Shown here: one piece after another, positions 51,390-61,655 of the stretch
How positions within the stretch are numbered: the stretch's first letter is position 1
How the letters are laid out: every line of letters starts with the position of its first letter
Origin: Aerococcaceae bacterium zg-252
GTDB lineage: Bacteria > Bacillota > Bacilli > Lactobacillales > Aerococcaceae
Direction of reading: 5' to 3'
Length of the DNA: 64,000 nt
NCBI GenBank assembly: GCA_016237705.1
Contig: CP066204.1
Span: 310,001 to 374,000 of the forward strand
The notes under the pieces: generated by a model
Databases searched by the model: none
Seen by the model: the letters and a program-made list of their open reading frames with translations, nothing else
What the model was told of the DNA's origin: nothing
Translations under genes and position numbers: made by a program

Positions 51390-52808
51390 ATGGAAAATAA
51401 AGTATTTTGGTTTATTGTAGGAGCACAACACTTGTATGGACCGGAGGCATTAGAAGAAGTTCGTGAGCATGCGAGAGAAATGGCAGAAGTATTTAATCAG
51501 TCTGGTAAATTACCTTATCCAGTTGTGTTTCAAGAGGAATTAGCAGTTTCAGCTAAAGTGATTACTAAATTGATGAAAGAAATCAACTATCGTGATGAAG
51601 TAGCAGGTGTTATTACTTGGATGCATACTTTTTCACCTGCAAAAATGTGGATTCGTGGAACTTCTTTATTACAAAAACCTTTGTTGCATTTAGCGACTCA
51701 ATATAATGAATCGATTCCTTGGGCATCAATTGACATGGATTTTATGAATTTAAATCAATCAGCTCATGGAGATCGTGAGTATGGCTTCATTAATGCGCGT
51801 TTGAAAAAGAATAATAAAGTGATTGCTGGCTATTGGCGTAATGAGTCGGTTCAAAGAGAAATTGGTGAATGGATGGATGTAGCAGTAGCCTATAATGAAG
51901 GATTCTCAATTAAAGTAGCACGATTTGGTGACAATATGCGTGATGTTGCTGTGACAGACGGTGATAAAATTGAAGCTCAAATAAAATTTGGCTGGACTGT
52001 TGATTATTTTGCTATTGGGGATTTAGTTGAAGTTGTCAATGCTGTGACGGAAGAAGAAGTTGATGCATTATTTGAATCTTATCGTGATTTATATGACTTT
52101 GATTACGCTGATTATGATATAGAAACATGGGAGCATCATGTTAAAGTGCAAGCGAGATATGAAATTGCATTAAAACGTTTCTTAGAAGAAGGAGGTTATA
52201 CGGCATTTTCTAGTAATTTCCAAGATTTATATGGCTTAGAGCAATTGCCTGGATTGGCAGTGCAAAGATTAATGGCAGAGGGTTATGGCTTTGCTGGAGA
52301 GGGAGATTGGAAAACAGCAGCGCTTGACCGCTTTATGAAGATAATGTCACATAATCAAAATACAGGATTTATGGAAGATTATACGTATGAATTAAGTCAA
52401 GGGCATGAAGCAATTTTACAATCACATATGTTAGAGGTGGATCCAAGTTTAGCAAATAACAAACCGAAGATTTTAGTGTCTCCTCTAGGTATTGGTGATA
52501 AAGCAGATCCTGCACGTTTGGTTTTTGATGGTAAATCAGGTGCTGGAGTGGTGGTTTCAATGGCTGATTTTGGAACAGAGTTCAAATTATTGATTAATGA
52601 AGTTTCTGCCTTTGAGCCAACAGTAGATGCGCCTAAATTGCCGGTAGCTCGTGTACTTTGGACAGTAAAACCGAATTTCCAAGAAGGTGTCAAAGCATGG
52701 ATTGAAGCAGGCGGTGGGCATCATACGGTTCTATCATTAAATGTAACCAGTGACCAAATTATTACATGGGCGAAAATGGTTGATGTTCCTTATGTATTGA
52801 TAAAGTAG
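51390..52808 (+). CDS. araA: L-arabinose isomerase
   Basis: 472 residues, the usual length. The start [24 protein letters not shown] near 80-90, the E-G-x-Y-T-A-F-S-like loop and the metal-site segment with Q-G-H-E and the final G-G-G-H-H-T are all present. It isomerises L-arabinose to L-ribulose in the cytosol with a manganese cofactor. Third and last gene of the operon; a terminator follows. No arabinose transporter is directly linked; the GPH symporter at 61656 is a candidate for arabinosides or pentoses. Confidence 0.97.
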   Translation: MENKVFWFIVGAQHLYGPEALEEVREHAREMAEVFNQSGKLPYPVVFQEELAVSAKVITKLMKEINYRDEVAGVITWMHTFSPAKMWIRGTSLLQKPLLHLATQYNESIPWASIDMDFMNLNQSAHGDREYGFINARLKKNNKVIAGYWRNESVQREIGEWMDVAVAYNEGFSIKVARFGDNMRDVAVTDGDKIEAQIKFGWTVDYFAIGDLVEVVNAVTEEEVDALFESYRDLYDFDYADYDIETWEHHVKVQARYEIALKRFLEEGGYTAFSSNFQDLYGLEQLPGLAVQRLMAEGYGFAGEGDWKTAALDRFMKIMSHNQNTGFMEDYTYELSQGHEAILQSHMLEVDPSLANNKPKILVSPLGIGDKADPARLVFDGKSGAGVVVSMADFGTEFKLLINEVSAFEPTVDAPKLPVARVLWTVKPNFQEGVKAWIEAGGGHHTVLSLNVTSDQIITWAKMVDVPYVLIK

Positions 52809-52824
52809 TAATTTAAGTGGAAAG

Positions 52825-52854
52825 TACCTGAGTGTAACAACTTGGGTATTTTTT
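52825..52854 (+). terminator. Terminator of araBDA
   Basis: Stem TACCTGAGT / ACTTGGGTA with wobble pairs, then six T residues. Confidence 0.75.
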
Positions 52855-52871
52855 AATATCTTATACATTGT

Positions 52872-52911
52872 ATCCCTCACCAAAATTAAGTGTCAAATTT
52901 TGATGAGGGAT
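52872..52911 (-). terminator. Long hairpin between convergent araA and GH43 genes
   Basis: A 16-position stem (52872-52887 with 52896-52911) with one mismatch, built on ATCCCTCA / TGAGGGAT. No clear T tract in either direction, but it lies at the meeting point of convergent transcripts and probably ends the GH43 message. Confidence 0.6.
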
Positions 52912-52988
52912 AAATTATTGATTTTTATTTCTAGAAGATATGAATATCATATGTTTTTACAAGAATAAATAACACTTCATTGTATTCA

Positions 52989-54533
52989 TTATTCTTCTAT
53001 AGTTTCTCTCATCGCTTTCGTCACAACTGCCTTAGCATCACCTAATACATAAATCCCTTGCATATCACCAGTATTTAATGCTGCAATCGCCTCGTTTGAA
53101 AAATGCATCGCATGAACAGAGTACTCAACTGCTTCACTTTGATTACTTACATTGAATACTTTAGCGTCAACAGTATTGGTTAAGCTAAAAGTTGTTGGTT
53201 TTTGTCCCAATGTACCAATTTTTTCGTTGATTTCTAAATCTAAGATAGTAACTGCTTTATACACATCGTAACTACCCATTTCGTTTTCGGAAACTAAAAT
53301 AGCAGCATGATGTGTATTATTAATCATACAAGCAATACCAATTGAACCATTTTGACAAGTGCTGTTCTCAGAAATCTCGATGTGGAAGACTTCTTGATGT
53401 TCAGTTTGTCGGATAGCTAAAAAACTTGGTGTCGCAATATCGGATAAGGTAAATGGACTACCTAATAAAGTTAGTTGATTCTTACTTAATGCCAAACGTT
53501 CACCTAAAGGCTGTCTTAAAGTAATCCACTCAGGATTTAATTGTTCATGCTCAAAGTTATCGATAAAGGCATTGATTTGTTGCTCGCCTAACACTTTTGC
53601 ATGTTCACTAAAATCTTTTAGCGAAACCATTTCTTCGGGCACACCATTATAGATAACTGGCCATTCATCTGACCAATCGACAGGGTAGAGTAAAGTTTCA
53701 CGACCGATATTGGTATAGTTAACAAATCCAACGGTAGCAGGGCGAGTACCTAAACAGGTTAGCCACCAATTTTGATGTTGGTCTTGGAATAAATCAGCAT
53801 GGCCGATATTTTGTAATGGTTGACTTGCTCGGTCTCGGTTAGTGAAAAGTGGATTAGTTGGAGCACTTTCGAAAGGCCCCCATAATGATTTACTTCTAAA
53901 CATAGTAATCATGTGTCCAATACCTGTTCCACCTTCAGCAGCGAGTAAATAATAATAACCTTTTTGGTTGAGAATGTGTGGGCCTTCTACATCACGTCCA
54001 CCTGTTCCAAAACTGATAACTTCTGGGCCACGTAGAATTTCTCCGGTTGTTAATTCGATTTCTACTTGTTGAATCGCTTTAGTGCCTTTGTCATCAATAT
54101 ATCCAGTAAATTGAACATATGTACGGCCGTCTTCAAAATATAAATCAGGGTCAATACCCATAATGTTTAATTCAGTACGTTTAGATTCCCAAATAATGCT
54201 TTGTCCGTCTGCTGCTAATTTTCCTGCGATAATAAAGTTTTTAAATTCTGCAAAGTTTGTGGTAATAACATAAAATGTTTCATTAATGTAGCGAATACAA
54301 ACGGCAAAAATACCTTCATTCGATTGAGCTTTTTCTAAATCAGCTTGACTTTTTTCTTGAATAATACTTGGTAATTTTGTCCAATTTAATAAATCTGTTG
54401 ATTTAGATAAGGCGATTCCTGGAAAATATTCGAATGTTGAGTTTACCATATAATAGGTATTATCCACTCTGACAATGCTAGGGTCTGGGTACATTCCACG
54501 TAATATAGGATTGGTATAGTGTGTGACTGTCAT
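52989..54533 (-). CDS. GH43 beta-xylosidase/alpha-L-arabinofuranosidase, two-domain type
   Basis: 514 residues, no signal peptide, so cytosolic. The five-bladed propeller (about 1-310) has the catalytic base aspartate in Y-P-D-P-S near 16-20, the pKa-modulating aspartate in M-G-I-D-P-D near 126-131 and the acid glutamate in V-E-G-P-H near 188-192. The C-terminal ~190 residues are a beta-sandwich often found in beta-xylosidases and arabinofuranosidases of the family. It should remove xylose or arabinose from imported oligosaccharides. It is downstream of the GH78 gene on the same strand with a hairpin between, and convergent with araBDA. Confidence 0.88.
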   Translation of the reverse strand: MTVTHYTNPILRGMYPDPSIVRVDNTYYMVNSTFEYFPGIALSKSTDLLNWTKLPSIIQEKSQADLEKAQSNEGIFAVCIRYINETFYVITTNFAEFKNFIIAGKLAADGQSIIWESKRTELNIMGIDPDLYFEDGRTYVQFTGYIDDKGTKAIQQVEIELTTGEILRGPEVISFGTGGRDVEGPHILNQKGYYYLLAAEGGTGIGHMITMFRSKSLWGPFESAPTNPLFTNRDRASQPLQNIGHADLFQDQHQNWWLTCLGTRPATVGFVNYTNIGRETLLYPVDWSDEWPVIYNGVPEEMVSLKDFSEHAKVLGEQQINAFIDNFEHEQLNPEWITLRQPLGERLALSKNQLTLLGSPFTLSDIATPSFLAIRQTEHQEVFHIEISENSTCQNGSIGIACMINNTHHAAILVSENEMGSYDVYKAVTILDLEINEKIGTLGQKPTTFSLTNTVDAKVFNVSNQSEAVEYSVHAMHFSNEAIAALNTGDMQGIYVLGDAKAVVTKAMRETIEE

Positions 54534-54584
54534 CTTCTAAAATCCTTTCTGTTGTTATTAGTAAACTTGCTTTGACAACTTTAA

Positions 54585-54614
54585 ACTACGCAAAAATAGT
54601 ACTTTTTGCGTAGT
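54585..54614 (-). terminator. Terminator between GH78 and GH43 genes
   Basis: Perfect 12-bp stem ACTACGCAAAAA / TTTTTGCGTAGT with a 6-base loop, ten bases after the GH78 stop. On the minus strand only TTTAAAG follows, so partial termination is likely. Confidence 0.7.
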
Positions 54615-54623
54615 AATTCAATA

Positions 54624-57425
54624 TTATTTTCTTTGTGCTAATATCGGAGTGCTTTCTAGTAGTACATTAATTTTTTCTAAGTTCTCATCGGTAATATTGA
54701 TGAATGGTAAGATTGAATTTACTTTTGTTAAGGACATTTTTCCGAGACCACCGTTCAATGCGTCGGCATCATTTTTAAAGAAATTTAAGACTGGGTCGAT
54801 TTCATCGATTTGTTGTACAAGTTCGCTATCGGCAAAGATTTCAACTACCGATGTGTGACGTGAATAACGTTCAATATAGTTTTCCTGTGGAATGTACTCA
54901 ATCTCATAATGTCCTGCATTTAACAGAATTTTTTCTTCAGAATGAAGTTGTTGATTAATATGAATATCAGAGCCTTTAGAACGTGGTAAGACAACATTTG
55001 CTTGACTTCCAAATGGCACATCAATAGAAAGTTTAATCAAGTGGTCTTTATTTGTTTCGATTTGGTAGGCAACGTTAATTTTTCCGTATGGGGAATCAAA
55101 GTAACCTGACACTTGGCTCAAGCGATAATCAAATTCTGGTGCAATATCAAAGGTTTGATAGCCATTTTGTGGGTTGCGAATACCTAAAACGTATTGATAA
55201 CCCCAGTCCATAATCGCTCCGATAGAATAATGGTTTAATGAATTCATACCCTCTGGGTTCATACTGCCGTCAGCCTCAACTGAATTCCAACGTTCCCAAA
55301 CAGTAGTTGCACCTAAATTAACGGCATACAACCATGATGGATAATCTTCGTGTAAGAAGATTTTAGTTGCTAATTTATGTTGACCGAATTTTGATAACAT
55401 TTTGTTTAAGTATGGTGTTCCGACAAATCCAGTTTTTAGATGGTCATCGTCTTTATGCAATCGTGTCATTAAATCATTGACTACACGTAAATTTTGTTCT
55501 TCAGGTAATAATTCAAATTGTAAGGCTAGGGCATAGGCTGTCTGCGTATCAATGGTTAGACGGCCATTTTTTGAAATATATTCATCTTGTATTGCAGCTT
55601 TAATTGCAGCTGATAATGTAGTGTAATGGTCAGCCTCTGCTGCTAAATCTAACATTTTAGCTGTTTCTGCCACAATATGTGCTGAATAGTGATAGTAAAT
55701 CGATGCGATAAAGTCTTCGTCTGTTTTACCAGTTGGCATGGCTGGGTTTTCACCGTCTAATGCTAACCAATCGCCGAATTGGAAACAGCCAGTCCACAGA
55801 TTTTTTGTTTTAGTATTACGAGTAATCCAATCCACCCAGTGTTTCATTGAGTCGTAATATTCGATTAATAGACTGTTGTCACCGGTTGCTAGGTAAGTAT
55901 TCCAAGGGATAAAGGTAACGGCATCTCCCCAAATTGCACCACCACCGTCCGGATTACCAAATGACGGTGCATACATTGGAGCACGTCCGTCATTTAGCTC
56001 TTGTTCAATCGCAATATCTTTTAAATATTTACGGTAAAAAGCAAAGGCATCCATATTGTGTAAGGCTGTAGTTGAAAAGACGTTTGCATCACCAGTCCAG
56101 CCAAGACGTTCATCACGTTGTGGGCAGTCGGTTGGCACATCGAAGAAATTACTCTTTTGTCCCCAAATAACATTTTCAAATAAGCGATTTACTTTTTCAT
56201 TTTGTGTACGAATTTGTCCGGTACTTTCCATATCGGAATAAATAACTTTGGCTTTAAAATCATCTGGATTAAGCGATTGTGTTAGCCCCTCGACTTTGAT
56301 ATAGCGATAACCATAATAAGTAAAACGAGGGGTAACCCATTTTTCAATACCGTCTGAAATATACTCAAAGGCAGCTCGAGCTTCTCTTAAATTGTCACGA
56401 TAAAAATTGCCGTCTTGTAAAATTTCTGAAACTTGTAAAGTAATCTTAGTACCTTTTGGCTCACGATTATAGAAAGTAAAGATACCAGCATGGTTTTGCC
56501 CAAAGTCTAAAATAGTTTCACCTTTTGGTGATTGAATCACTTCTTTAACTGATAAAATTTCTTTTTCTACTAATGGTAGGCTTAGACGGTCAGTTAATTG
56601 CTCGTATGATGCGTCGAGAATTTGTACAGGTTCCCAATTGGAAACAATAATGGTATCATCTAAATCTTCACCATAATAGATAGCTGATTTTGTTACTTTA
56701 CCAGAAGTTGTCAACCAACTGTCATCGGTTTGGATGATTTCAGTACTGCCGTCGACATATTCGATATGATATTCAGCTAGGGCACGATGTTGGTCACCGT
56801 AGATACAATCTTTTCCTGCGATAAATCCATAGGCACCTTTATACCAACCGTCAGCAGTTGAAATAAGTAATTCGTGCTGACCTAATGTTAATTGATTCGT
56901 TACATCATAGCTTTGCACTTGCACCCATTCATCATAAGCTGTTTGTCCAGGTGCTAAGTATTCATTTCCAACTTTTTGTTCGTCAATGTAAGTTTCATAG
57001 ACTCCTAGAGCTGTCATATAGAGTCGAGCTTTTGCGATAGGTTTGTCAATTGTTACTTCTTTTTTGAATAAAGTATTTTGAATTTCTTTATCTTGATTTG
57101 CAATCCATTTTGCAGTAAATGGTTCATTCATTTTCCCTGTTTCAAAGAAAGTATCTTGATGCACGTGAGAGCCGTCAGCTAATGTTAAATTAATGGTAAC
57201 GTTATAGCGTGTACGAGGCTTTAGAGCAAAATCAGCAATAAAATAATTGTTATCAAAAGGTAAATGTTCTGTTTGGTAAACAATTTGCTCAGCATCTTTA
57301 ATAATTAATTGTTTTTGAATTTGCTCAAATTTGTCAGATTCTACTTTAAAATCAATGCGAATACCGTTGAGGTCAAAACCAAGTGGTTCGATTAAATGGT
57401 TAATTTTAATACTTGAAATGTTCAT
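54624..57425 (-). CDS. GH78 alpha-L-rhamnosidase
   Basis: 933 residues. Two N-terminal beta domains (about 1-330), including the Y-Q-T-E-H-L and L-Y-M-T-A-L-G-V-Y-E-T-Y-I segments typical of GH78, lead into an (alpha/alpha)6 barrel (about 400-760). There the signature D-C-P-Q-R-D-E-R-L-G-W-T-G-D occurs near 434-447, with its acidic residues in the catalytic site, and W-E-R-W-N-S near 692. A C-terminal beta domain follows. The last ~80 residues (from about 850), rich in N, D and L, look like an added segment. No signal peptide: it would trim rhamnose from imported plant glycosides. AGGAG precedes the ATG. Confidence 0.88.
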   Translation of the reverse strand: MNISSIKINHLIEPLGFDLNGIRIDFKVESDKFEQIQKQLIIKDAEQIVYQTEHLPFDNNYFIADFALKPRTRYNVTINLTLADGSHVHQDTFFETGKMNEPFTAKWIANQDKEIQNTLFKKEVTIDKPIAKARLYMTALGVYETYIDEQKVGNEYLAPGQTAYDEWVQVQSYDVTNQLTLGQHELLISTADGWYKGAYGFIAGKDCIYGDQHRALAEYHIEYVDGSTEIIQTDDSWLTTSGKVTKSAIYYGEDLDDTIIVSNWEPVQILDASYEQLTDRLSLPLVEKEILSVKEVIQSPKGETILDFGQNHAGIFTFYNREPKGTKITLQVSEILQDGNFYRDNLREARAAFEYISDGIEKWVTPRFTYYGYRYIKVEGLTQSLNPDDFKAKVIYSDMESTGQIRTQNEKVNRLFENVIWGQKSNFFDVPTDCPQRDERLGWTGDANVFSTTALHNMDAFAFYRKYLKDIAIEQELNDGRAPMYAPSFGNPDGGGAIWGDAVTFIPWNTYLATGDNSLLIEYYDSMKHWVDWITRNTKTKNLWTGCFQFGDWLALDGENPAMPTGKTDEDFIASIYYHYSAHIVAETAKMLDLAAEADHYTTLSAAIKAAIQDEYISKNGRLTIDTQTAYALALQFELLPEEQNLRVVNDLMTRLHKDDDHLKTGFVGTPYLNKMLSKFGQHKLATKIFLHEDYPSWLYAVNLGATTVWERWNSVEADGSMNPEGMNSLNHYSIGAIMDWGYQYVLGIRNPQNGYQTFDIAPEFDYRLSQVSGYFDSPYGKINVAYQIETNKDHLIKLSIDVPFGSQANVVLPRSKGSDIHINQQLHSEEKILLNAGHYEIEYIPQENYIERYSRHTSVVEIFADSELVQQIDEIDPVLNFFKNDADALNGGLGKMSLTKVNSILPFINITDENLEKINVLLESTPILAQRK

Positions 57426-57451
57426 GTTATGTTCTCCTCATTATTACTAAA

Positions 57452-59146
57452 TTATAGTTTTGCGATAAAATCGCCACAGAAAGGGTCGACTGGATTGATT
57501 CCTTCAAATGTTTCTTTACCAGTTATTTTTCGTAAAACAGCTTGAATGCTTGGGATATTACCACTATATGCATTGATATAAGTAGAAATATATGGCACAT
57601 CAAACAAATGATATGGATTGGCAGTCGAGATAAATAGTGTTGGAATACTTTGACAGAACCATGGACTATTGGCAGCCATTAATTGAATCCAATTAATACG
57701 AGTCGTTGTTTGGTTGCTGGCAGTTTCCACATTGGCAACATAAATTGCTAAATCAAATTTTGCTTGTAAGTCAGTTGGGCCTTCTTCAAATATTTCGTGG
57801 AAGTCCATATGGAACATCGATACTTCAAATCCTAATTGTGCTAAACCTTCTTTAAAGTGGTCAGTTACTTTACCACCTTCTTTAAAGCCGCCTTCATCGC
57901 TATCTCCTAATACTACTAAACGAACACGTGGTGTTTTTTCAGGTGAAATTGGTAATAATTTATCACGGTCTTTGACTAAAGTGATTGATTGTGTAGCGAT
58001 TTTGTGAGCAATTTCAAGATGTTGTTCCGTTTCTAATTCTAATTCAGCAGGAATAGTATTGATGAATTTGCCGTCAGTATCCATTAAACCATGAGAGAGT
58101 TTAGTTGCTAAAATTCGTGTAACAGCTTCATCTAATCTTTCGCTCGAAATAATACCATTGTTAACAGCGTCTGTAATAATGGCATAGTCTTCATCAATAT
58201 TTTTATTAAAGAGAATCATATCAATTCCGGCATTAATCGTTGTCGGTAATAAATCTTTACGTGGCATAATGACATTGTATCCTACCATTGGAGTAGCGTC
58301 AGTTATAGCTAAACCATTGAAACCTAACTTATTACGCAGAACTTGATTAATTAATTTTTCTGAAGCAGAAGCAGGTAAATGGTCTGCTAATGTCATTTGT
58401 GGGTCAATCAATTTTTCCATAGCTGGTTGGTAAATATGTCCAATCATCACACAAGGTACACCGTCTTCGATTAGGCTTTGATAGATATTACCATAAGTAT
58501 TCAACCATTCATCAGCTGATAATGAATTGATACTTGATAATAGATGTTGGTCACGTTCATCAACGCCGTCACCTGGAAAATGTTTGATAGTAGGGATAAT
58601 GTGATTCTTATTAAAACCAGATATTTGTGCTTTTGACATTTCTAGCACTCGTTGAGGGTCTGAACCGAAAGTACGAGTGTTCGTAATCGGATTTTTAAAA
58701 TTATAGTCAATATCGACAATTGGTGAAAAAGCCATATTGCAGCCAACTTGTGCTGCTTCAAAACCAGCAACATTACCGAGTTGATAAGCATTGTTAAGGT
58801 CGTCAGTAGCAGCAATTTGTAATGGATTACCAATCCATGTTCCTTCACTAATAATTCCATTACCACCAGCTTCTAAATTCGCTGCAAAAAACAAAGGAAT
58901 TGAACTTGCTGCTTGCATTGTCAAGATTTGACGTTTAATACTTTCAGCAGGACCAGGGCGAAACATTAGTCCACCGGGTTGATATTTATTGATATATTCT
59001 GCGAGATTCACATGTTGTTCATCCGGTGCAATACCAAAAAATAATTGACCAATTTTTTCTTGTTGAGACATGTTTGCTAATTTATTTTGGATAATGTTAA
59101 TTTCCTTTTCAGAAAGGTTGTAAGGTTTTTCAGCTAAATTTATCAT
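57452..59146 (-). CDS. GH3 glycosidase, NagZ-like architecture
   Basis: 564 residues: an N-terminal (beta/alpha)8 barrel (to about 350) and a C-terminal alpha/beta sandwich (about 375-560). The K-H-F-P-G-D-G motif near 196-202 and the following D-x-H (E-R-D-Q-H) are those of the beta-N-acetylhexosaminidase branch, which uses an Asp-His pair as acid. The nucleophile aspartate is probably in A-I-T-D-A near 280. A-N-L-E-A-G-G near 91-97 replaces the usual D-x-E-G-G. It lacks a signal peptide. Activity could be beta-N-acetylhexosaminidase, or beta-glucosidase/xylosidase given the neighbours. Start ATG has GGTGG upstream; GH78 starts 26 bp after its stop, so the two are one operon. Confidence 0.85.
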   Translation of the reverse strand: MINLAEKPYNLSEKEINIIQNKLANMSQQEKIGQLFFGIAPDEQHVNLAEYINKYQPGGLMFRPGPAESIKRQILTMQAASSIPLFFAANLEAGGNGIISEGTWIGNPLQIAATDDLNNAYQLGNVAGFEAAQVGCNMAFSPIVDIDYNFKNPITNTRTFGSDPQRVLEMSKAQISGFNKNHIIPTIKHFPGDGVDERDQHLLSSINSLSADEWLNTYGNIYQSLIEDGVPCVMIGHIYQPAMEKLIDPQMTLADHLPASASEKLINQVLRNKLGFNGLAITDATPMVGYNVIMPRKDLLPTTINAGIDMILFNKNIDEDYAIITDAVNNGIISSERLDEAVTRILATKLSHGLMDTDGKFINTIPAELELETEQHLEIAHKIATQSITLVKDRDKLLPISPEKTPRVRLVVLGDSDEGGFKEGGKVTDHFKEGLAQLGFEVSMFHMDFHEIFEEGPTDLQAKFDLAIYVANVETASNQTTTRINWIQLMAANSPWFCQSIPTLFISTANPYHLFDVPYISTYINAYSGNIPSIQAVLRKITGKETFEGINPVDPFCGDFIAKL

Positions 59147-59294
59147 ATCTATTCCACCGTTCTTTTTTGTATTTTAGTTAATTTTAGTATAGTAACCGTT
59201 TTATAACAATTGCGGAAGATTAGAATGCGTATGTTCTTTTCATAGATTTATTTTCTTTTGTGGTATAATAATATTCAAAAGGAGGTTTATCAGT

Positions 59295-60314
59295 ATGCAT
59301 GAAGCAGTATTCAATTTACTGAAAGAAAAGAATGTTCCAAGAGATTGGGATATGCTAAAAGAAATATGGAATCCTCAACCGTTTACTTATCACAATGGTG
59401 AACCGGTTTATCAGTTTTTTGAAACCTTTGATGATTCATTAGATATGAGCTTACAACCTATTTCATTATCTGTGAATCCGATAGAGTCCTTTGTTCCGTA
59501 TCATATGCATAATTATGTCGAAATTATTGTACCGCTCAAGGGCTCTGTTCGCATTTTAACTGAAACGGAAGATTTATTAATTAGTGAAAATGATATTTTT
59601 ATCGTAGGGCCTAATACGATGCATCAAAATTTACCGATTACGAAAGATGACTTAATTTTAAACATTGCGATTAAACAGACGGCTTTCTCGCAGTCCGATT
59701 TGGAGTTTTTACGTCGAGGGGGTAATTCAGATGTGTTATCAGACATGTTATTTTTCCAAAATCATGCTGATTCGCATTTAAAAGAAATCTATACGATTTT
59801 TACTTCAAAGGACGAAAATGGGTTAAAGCACACACTAGCGAATATGGTGTTTGAATATTATCGTGCCTCCGATTTGTACTCTAGTCGGATTATTCGGTAT
59901 GAATTATTAGTTTTCTTAACGAAATTAATGCGTCTTAATCCGAGAATTAGTAAAGATTTGAAAAATTCCAAAAACACCGAATCAACGTTATTCTCTATCT
60001 TGATGTACATTGAAAAGTATTATGCTGATTTGTCATTGGAATCGTTAGGGGAGGAGTTTGGCTTTAATGCTAATTATTTATCGACTTATTTGAAACAAAA
60101 TACAGGACACTCCTTTATTAAATTAGTACATATGCAACGAGTGAAAGTAGCATGTGAGTATTTAACTTATACACAATCGCCAATTGAACAAATAGCGATG
60201 AAAGTAGGCTACGAAAATCCATCGTATTTCTATAAAATTTTCAAAAAAATATTAGGAATGTCACCGGCTGAATATCGTATTCAAAATAGTAAAGAACGTT
60301 ATCAGGCGAGATAA
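59295..60314 (+). CDS. AraC-family regulator of the glycosidase island
   Basis: 339 residues. Cupin-like sensing domain in the N-terminal half (Y-H-M-H-N-Y-V-E-I-I-V-P near 70-81, then M-H-Q-N-L-P-I); two C-terminal helix-turn-helix motifs (S-L-E-S-L-G-E-E-F-G-F-N-A-N-Y-L and I-A-M-K-V-G-Y-E-N-P-S-Y-F-Y-K-I-F-K). It has an AAAGGAGG site. It is divergent to the GH3-GH78(-GH43) operon and upstream of the second GH43 and the symporter, so it probably activates both arms in response to an oligosaccharide. It is longer than and distinct from the AraC protein at 10096-10962. Confidence 0.9.
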   Translation: MHEAVFNLLKEKNVPRDWDMLKEIWNPQPFTYHNGEPVYQFFETFDDSLDMSLQPISLSVNPIESFVPYHMHNYVEIIVPLKGSVRILTETEDLLISENDIFIVGPNTMHQNLPITKDDLILNIAIKQTAFSQSDLEFLRRGGNSDVLSDMLFFQNHADSHLKEIYTIFTSKDENGLKHTLANMVFEYYRASDLYSSRIIRYELLVFLTKLMRLNPRISKDLKNSKNTESTLFSILMYIEKYYADLSLESLGEEFGFNANYLSTYLKQNTGHSFIKLVHMQRVKVACEYLTYTQSPIEQIAMKVGYENPSYFYKIFKKILGMSPAEYRIQNSKERYQAR

Positions 60315-60404
60315 GTTTATCAGAATTTGAGTTGAGTCTAACGGCATTTAGTGCTACTCTAATATAAAGTGAATTATGACAAATATTTACTTAGGAGCAT
60401 TGAG

Positions 60405-61298
60405 ATGAAAAGAGAAGCAGTTAATATTCGAGACCCTTATGTTGTTGTACATAATCAGATGTATTATTTATATGGGACACGTAGTGAAACAACGTGGAGT
60501 GACGCTAATGGATTCGATTGTTATACGTCGAGTGATTTAGAAAATTGGGACGGTCCGATTGAAATATTTAAACGAAGTGATGAATTTTTTGCTACACAAA
60601 ATTATTGGGCACCGGAAGTGTATTATCATATGGGTGAATTTTATTTTGTTACGACCTTTGGAGCTAAAGGAATTAATAAAGGAATTTATATGATGAAGTC
60701 AGCGAAACCGACTGGGCCATTTGAATTAATTAGTGGACGTTTGACTCCAGCAGATTGGTCTGCCATTGACGGTACGCTATATTTTGAAGACGGGAAAAAT
60801 TATTTAATTTTCTCGCATTCATTTGAAACGTCACCAGACGGCGATATGTGTGTGGTTGAATTATCAAAAGATTTAACACAGACAGTTACGCAGCCTCAAA
60901 AATTATTTTCTGCTGCTGAAGCTGTTTGGGCACAGCCGATTCCTTTTGCTAAAGCAGAATTCGGATTAGACGGCGATGTTTATTTTACCGACGGACCTTC
61001 TCTTTTTAAAGATGAGGACGGAGAACTTTATATGTTATGGTCTAGCTGGGGAACGGAAGGGTATGCGGTAGGCTTGGCAGTATCAGAGTCAGGGAAAATA
61101 TCAGGTCCATGGAAGCAAATTTCTGAACCAATTTTTAATAAGAATGGTGGGCATGCTATGATTTTTGAAGATTTAAGAGGGAAAAAGCGTTTCACCTATC
61201 ACTCACCTAATGACATGCTTCATGAACGATTACAGTTTGCTGATTTAGTAAAAGAGAACGGCACCTATGTATTAAAAAATCGAACAGATAATCAATAA
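60405..61298 (+). CDS. GH43-family glycosidase, single-domain
   Basis: 297 residues from the ATG at 60405 with TAGGAG at 8 bases; an in-frame extension has no site. Single five-bladed propeller: base aspartate in I-R-D-P-Y near residues 9-13, second aspartate in S-A-I-D-G-T near 125-130, and the acid glutamate either in S-A-A-E-A-V-W or nearby; D-G-P-S-L-F near 206-211 and H-A-M-I-F-E are also family features. Shorter than and little like the GH43 gene at 52989. Likely removes arabinofuranosyl groups; subfamily not assignable by eye. Follows the AraC gene on the same strand. Confidence 0.83.
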   Translation: MKREAVNIRDPYVVVHNQMYYLYGTRSETTWSDANGFDCYTSSDLENWDGPIEIFKRSDEFFATQNYWAPEVYYHMGEFYFVTTFGAKGINKGIYMMKSAKPTGPFELISGRLTPADWSAIDGTLYFEDGKNYLIFSHSFETSPDGDMCVVELSKDLTQTVTQPQKLFSAAEAVWAQPIPFAKAEFGLDGDVYFTDGPSLFKDEDGELYMLWSSWGTEGYAVGLAVSESGKISGPWKQISEPIFNKNGGHAMIFEDLRGKKRFTYHSPNDMLHERLQFADLVKENGTYVLKNRTDNQ

Positions 61299-61337
61299 TA
61301 TAATTTTTTTAGTGGTAATTGACCACTACATGATATT

Positions 61338-61387
61338 AAACAGCACTAATTGCAGGTGAAGAAACTTTGTAATTAGTGCTGTTTTTA
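61338..61387 (+). terminator. Terminator of the AraC-GH43 unit
   Basis: Perfect 14-bp stem AAACAGCACTAATT / AATTAGTGCTGTTT with a 19-base loop, then TTTATT. A smaller hairpin, TAGTGGT/ACCACTA (61310-61328), precedes it. Confidence 0.87.
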
Positions 61388-61655
61388 TTGCAAGTATATA
61401 GCAGAAATATTCGGTACATAAACTTTGAAATGGATAGTTTCATATTGTCTAAATGTTTTAAAGAAAATTACATCACATAAGTAACTTATATTAATAAGGA
61501 TTTTAAGGAAGATTTAATCTATATTGTTATGAATAAAATAATATCATCTACGAAAAGAACATACTGCTTCTGAAAATACAGTATAGAGTAATCGGTTTCT
61601 TGTGGATATACTGAGAGTGTCATAATTCATTAAATTAAGAAAAGGAGACATTATT
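61388..61655 (+). other. Gene-free stretch before the symporter gene
   Basis: About 270 bp, very AT-rich. Apart from the ribosome binding site AAAAGGAG before 61656 I can see only short inverted repeats, such as TGAAA-TGGATAG-TTTCA (about 61427-61443); no reading frame and no convincing cre or AraR box. A promoter must lie here but no single -35/-10 pair stands out. Confidence 0.5.
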
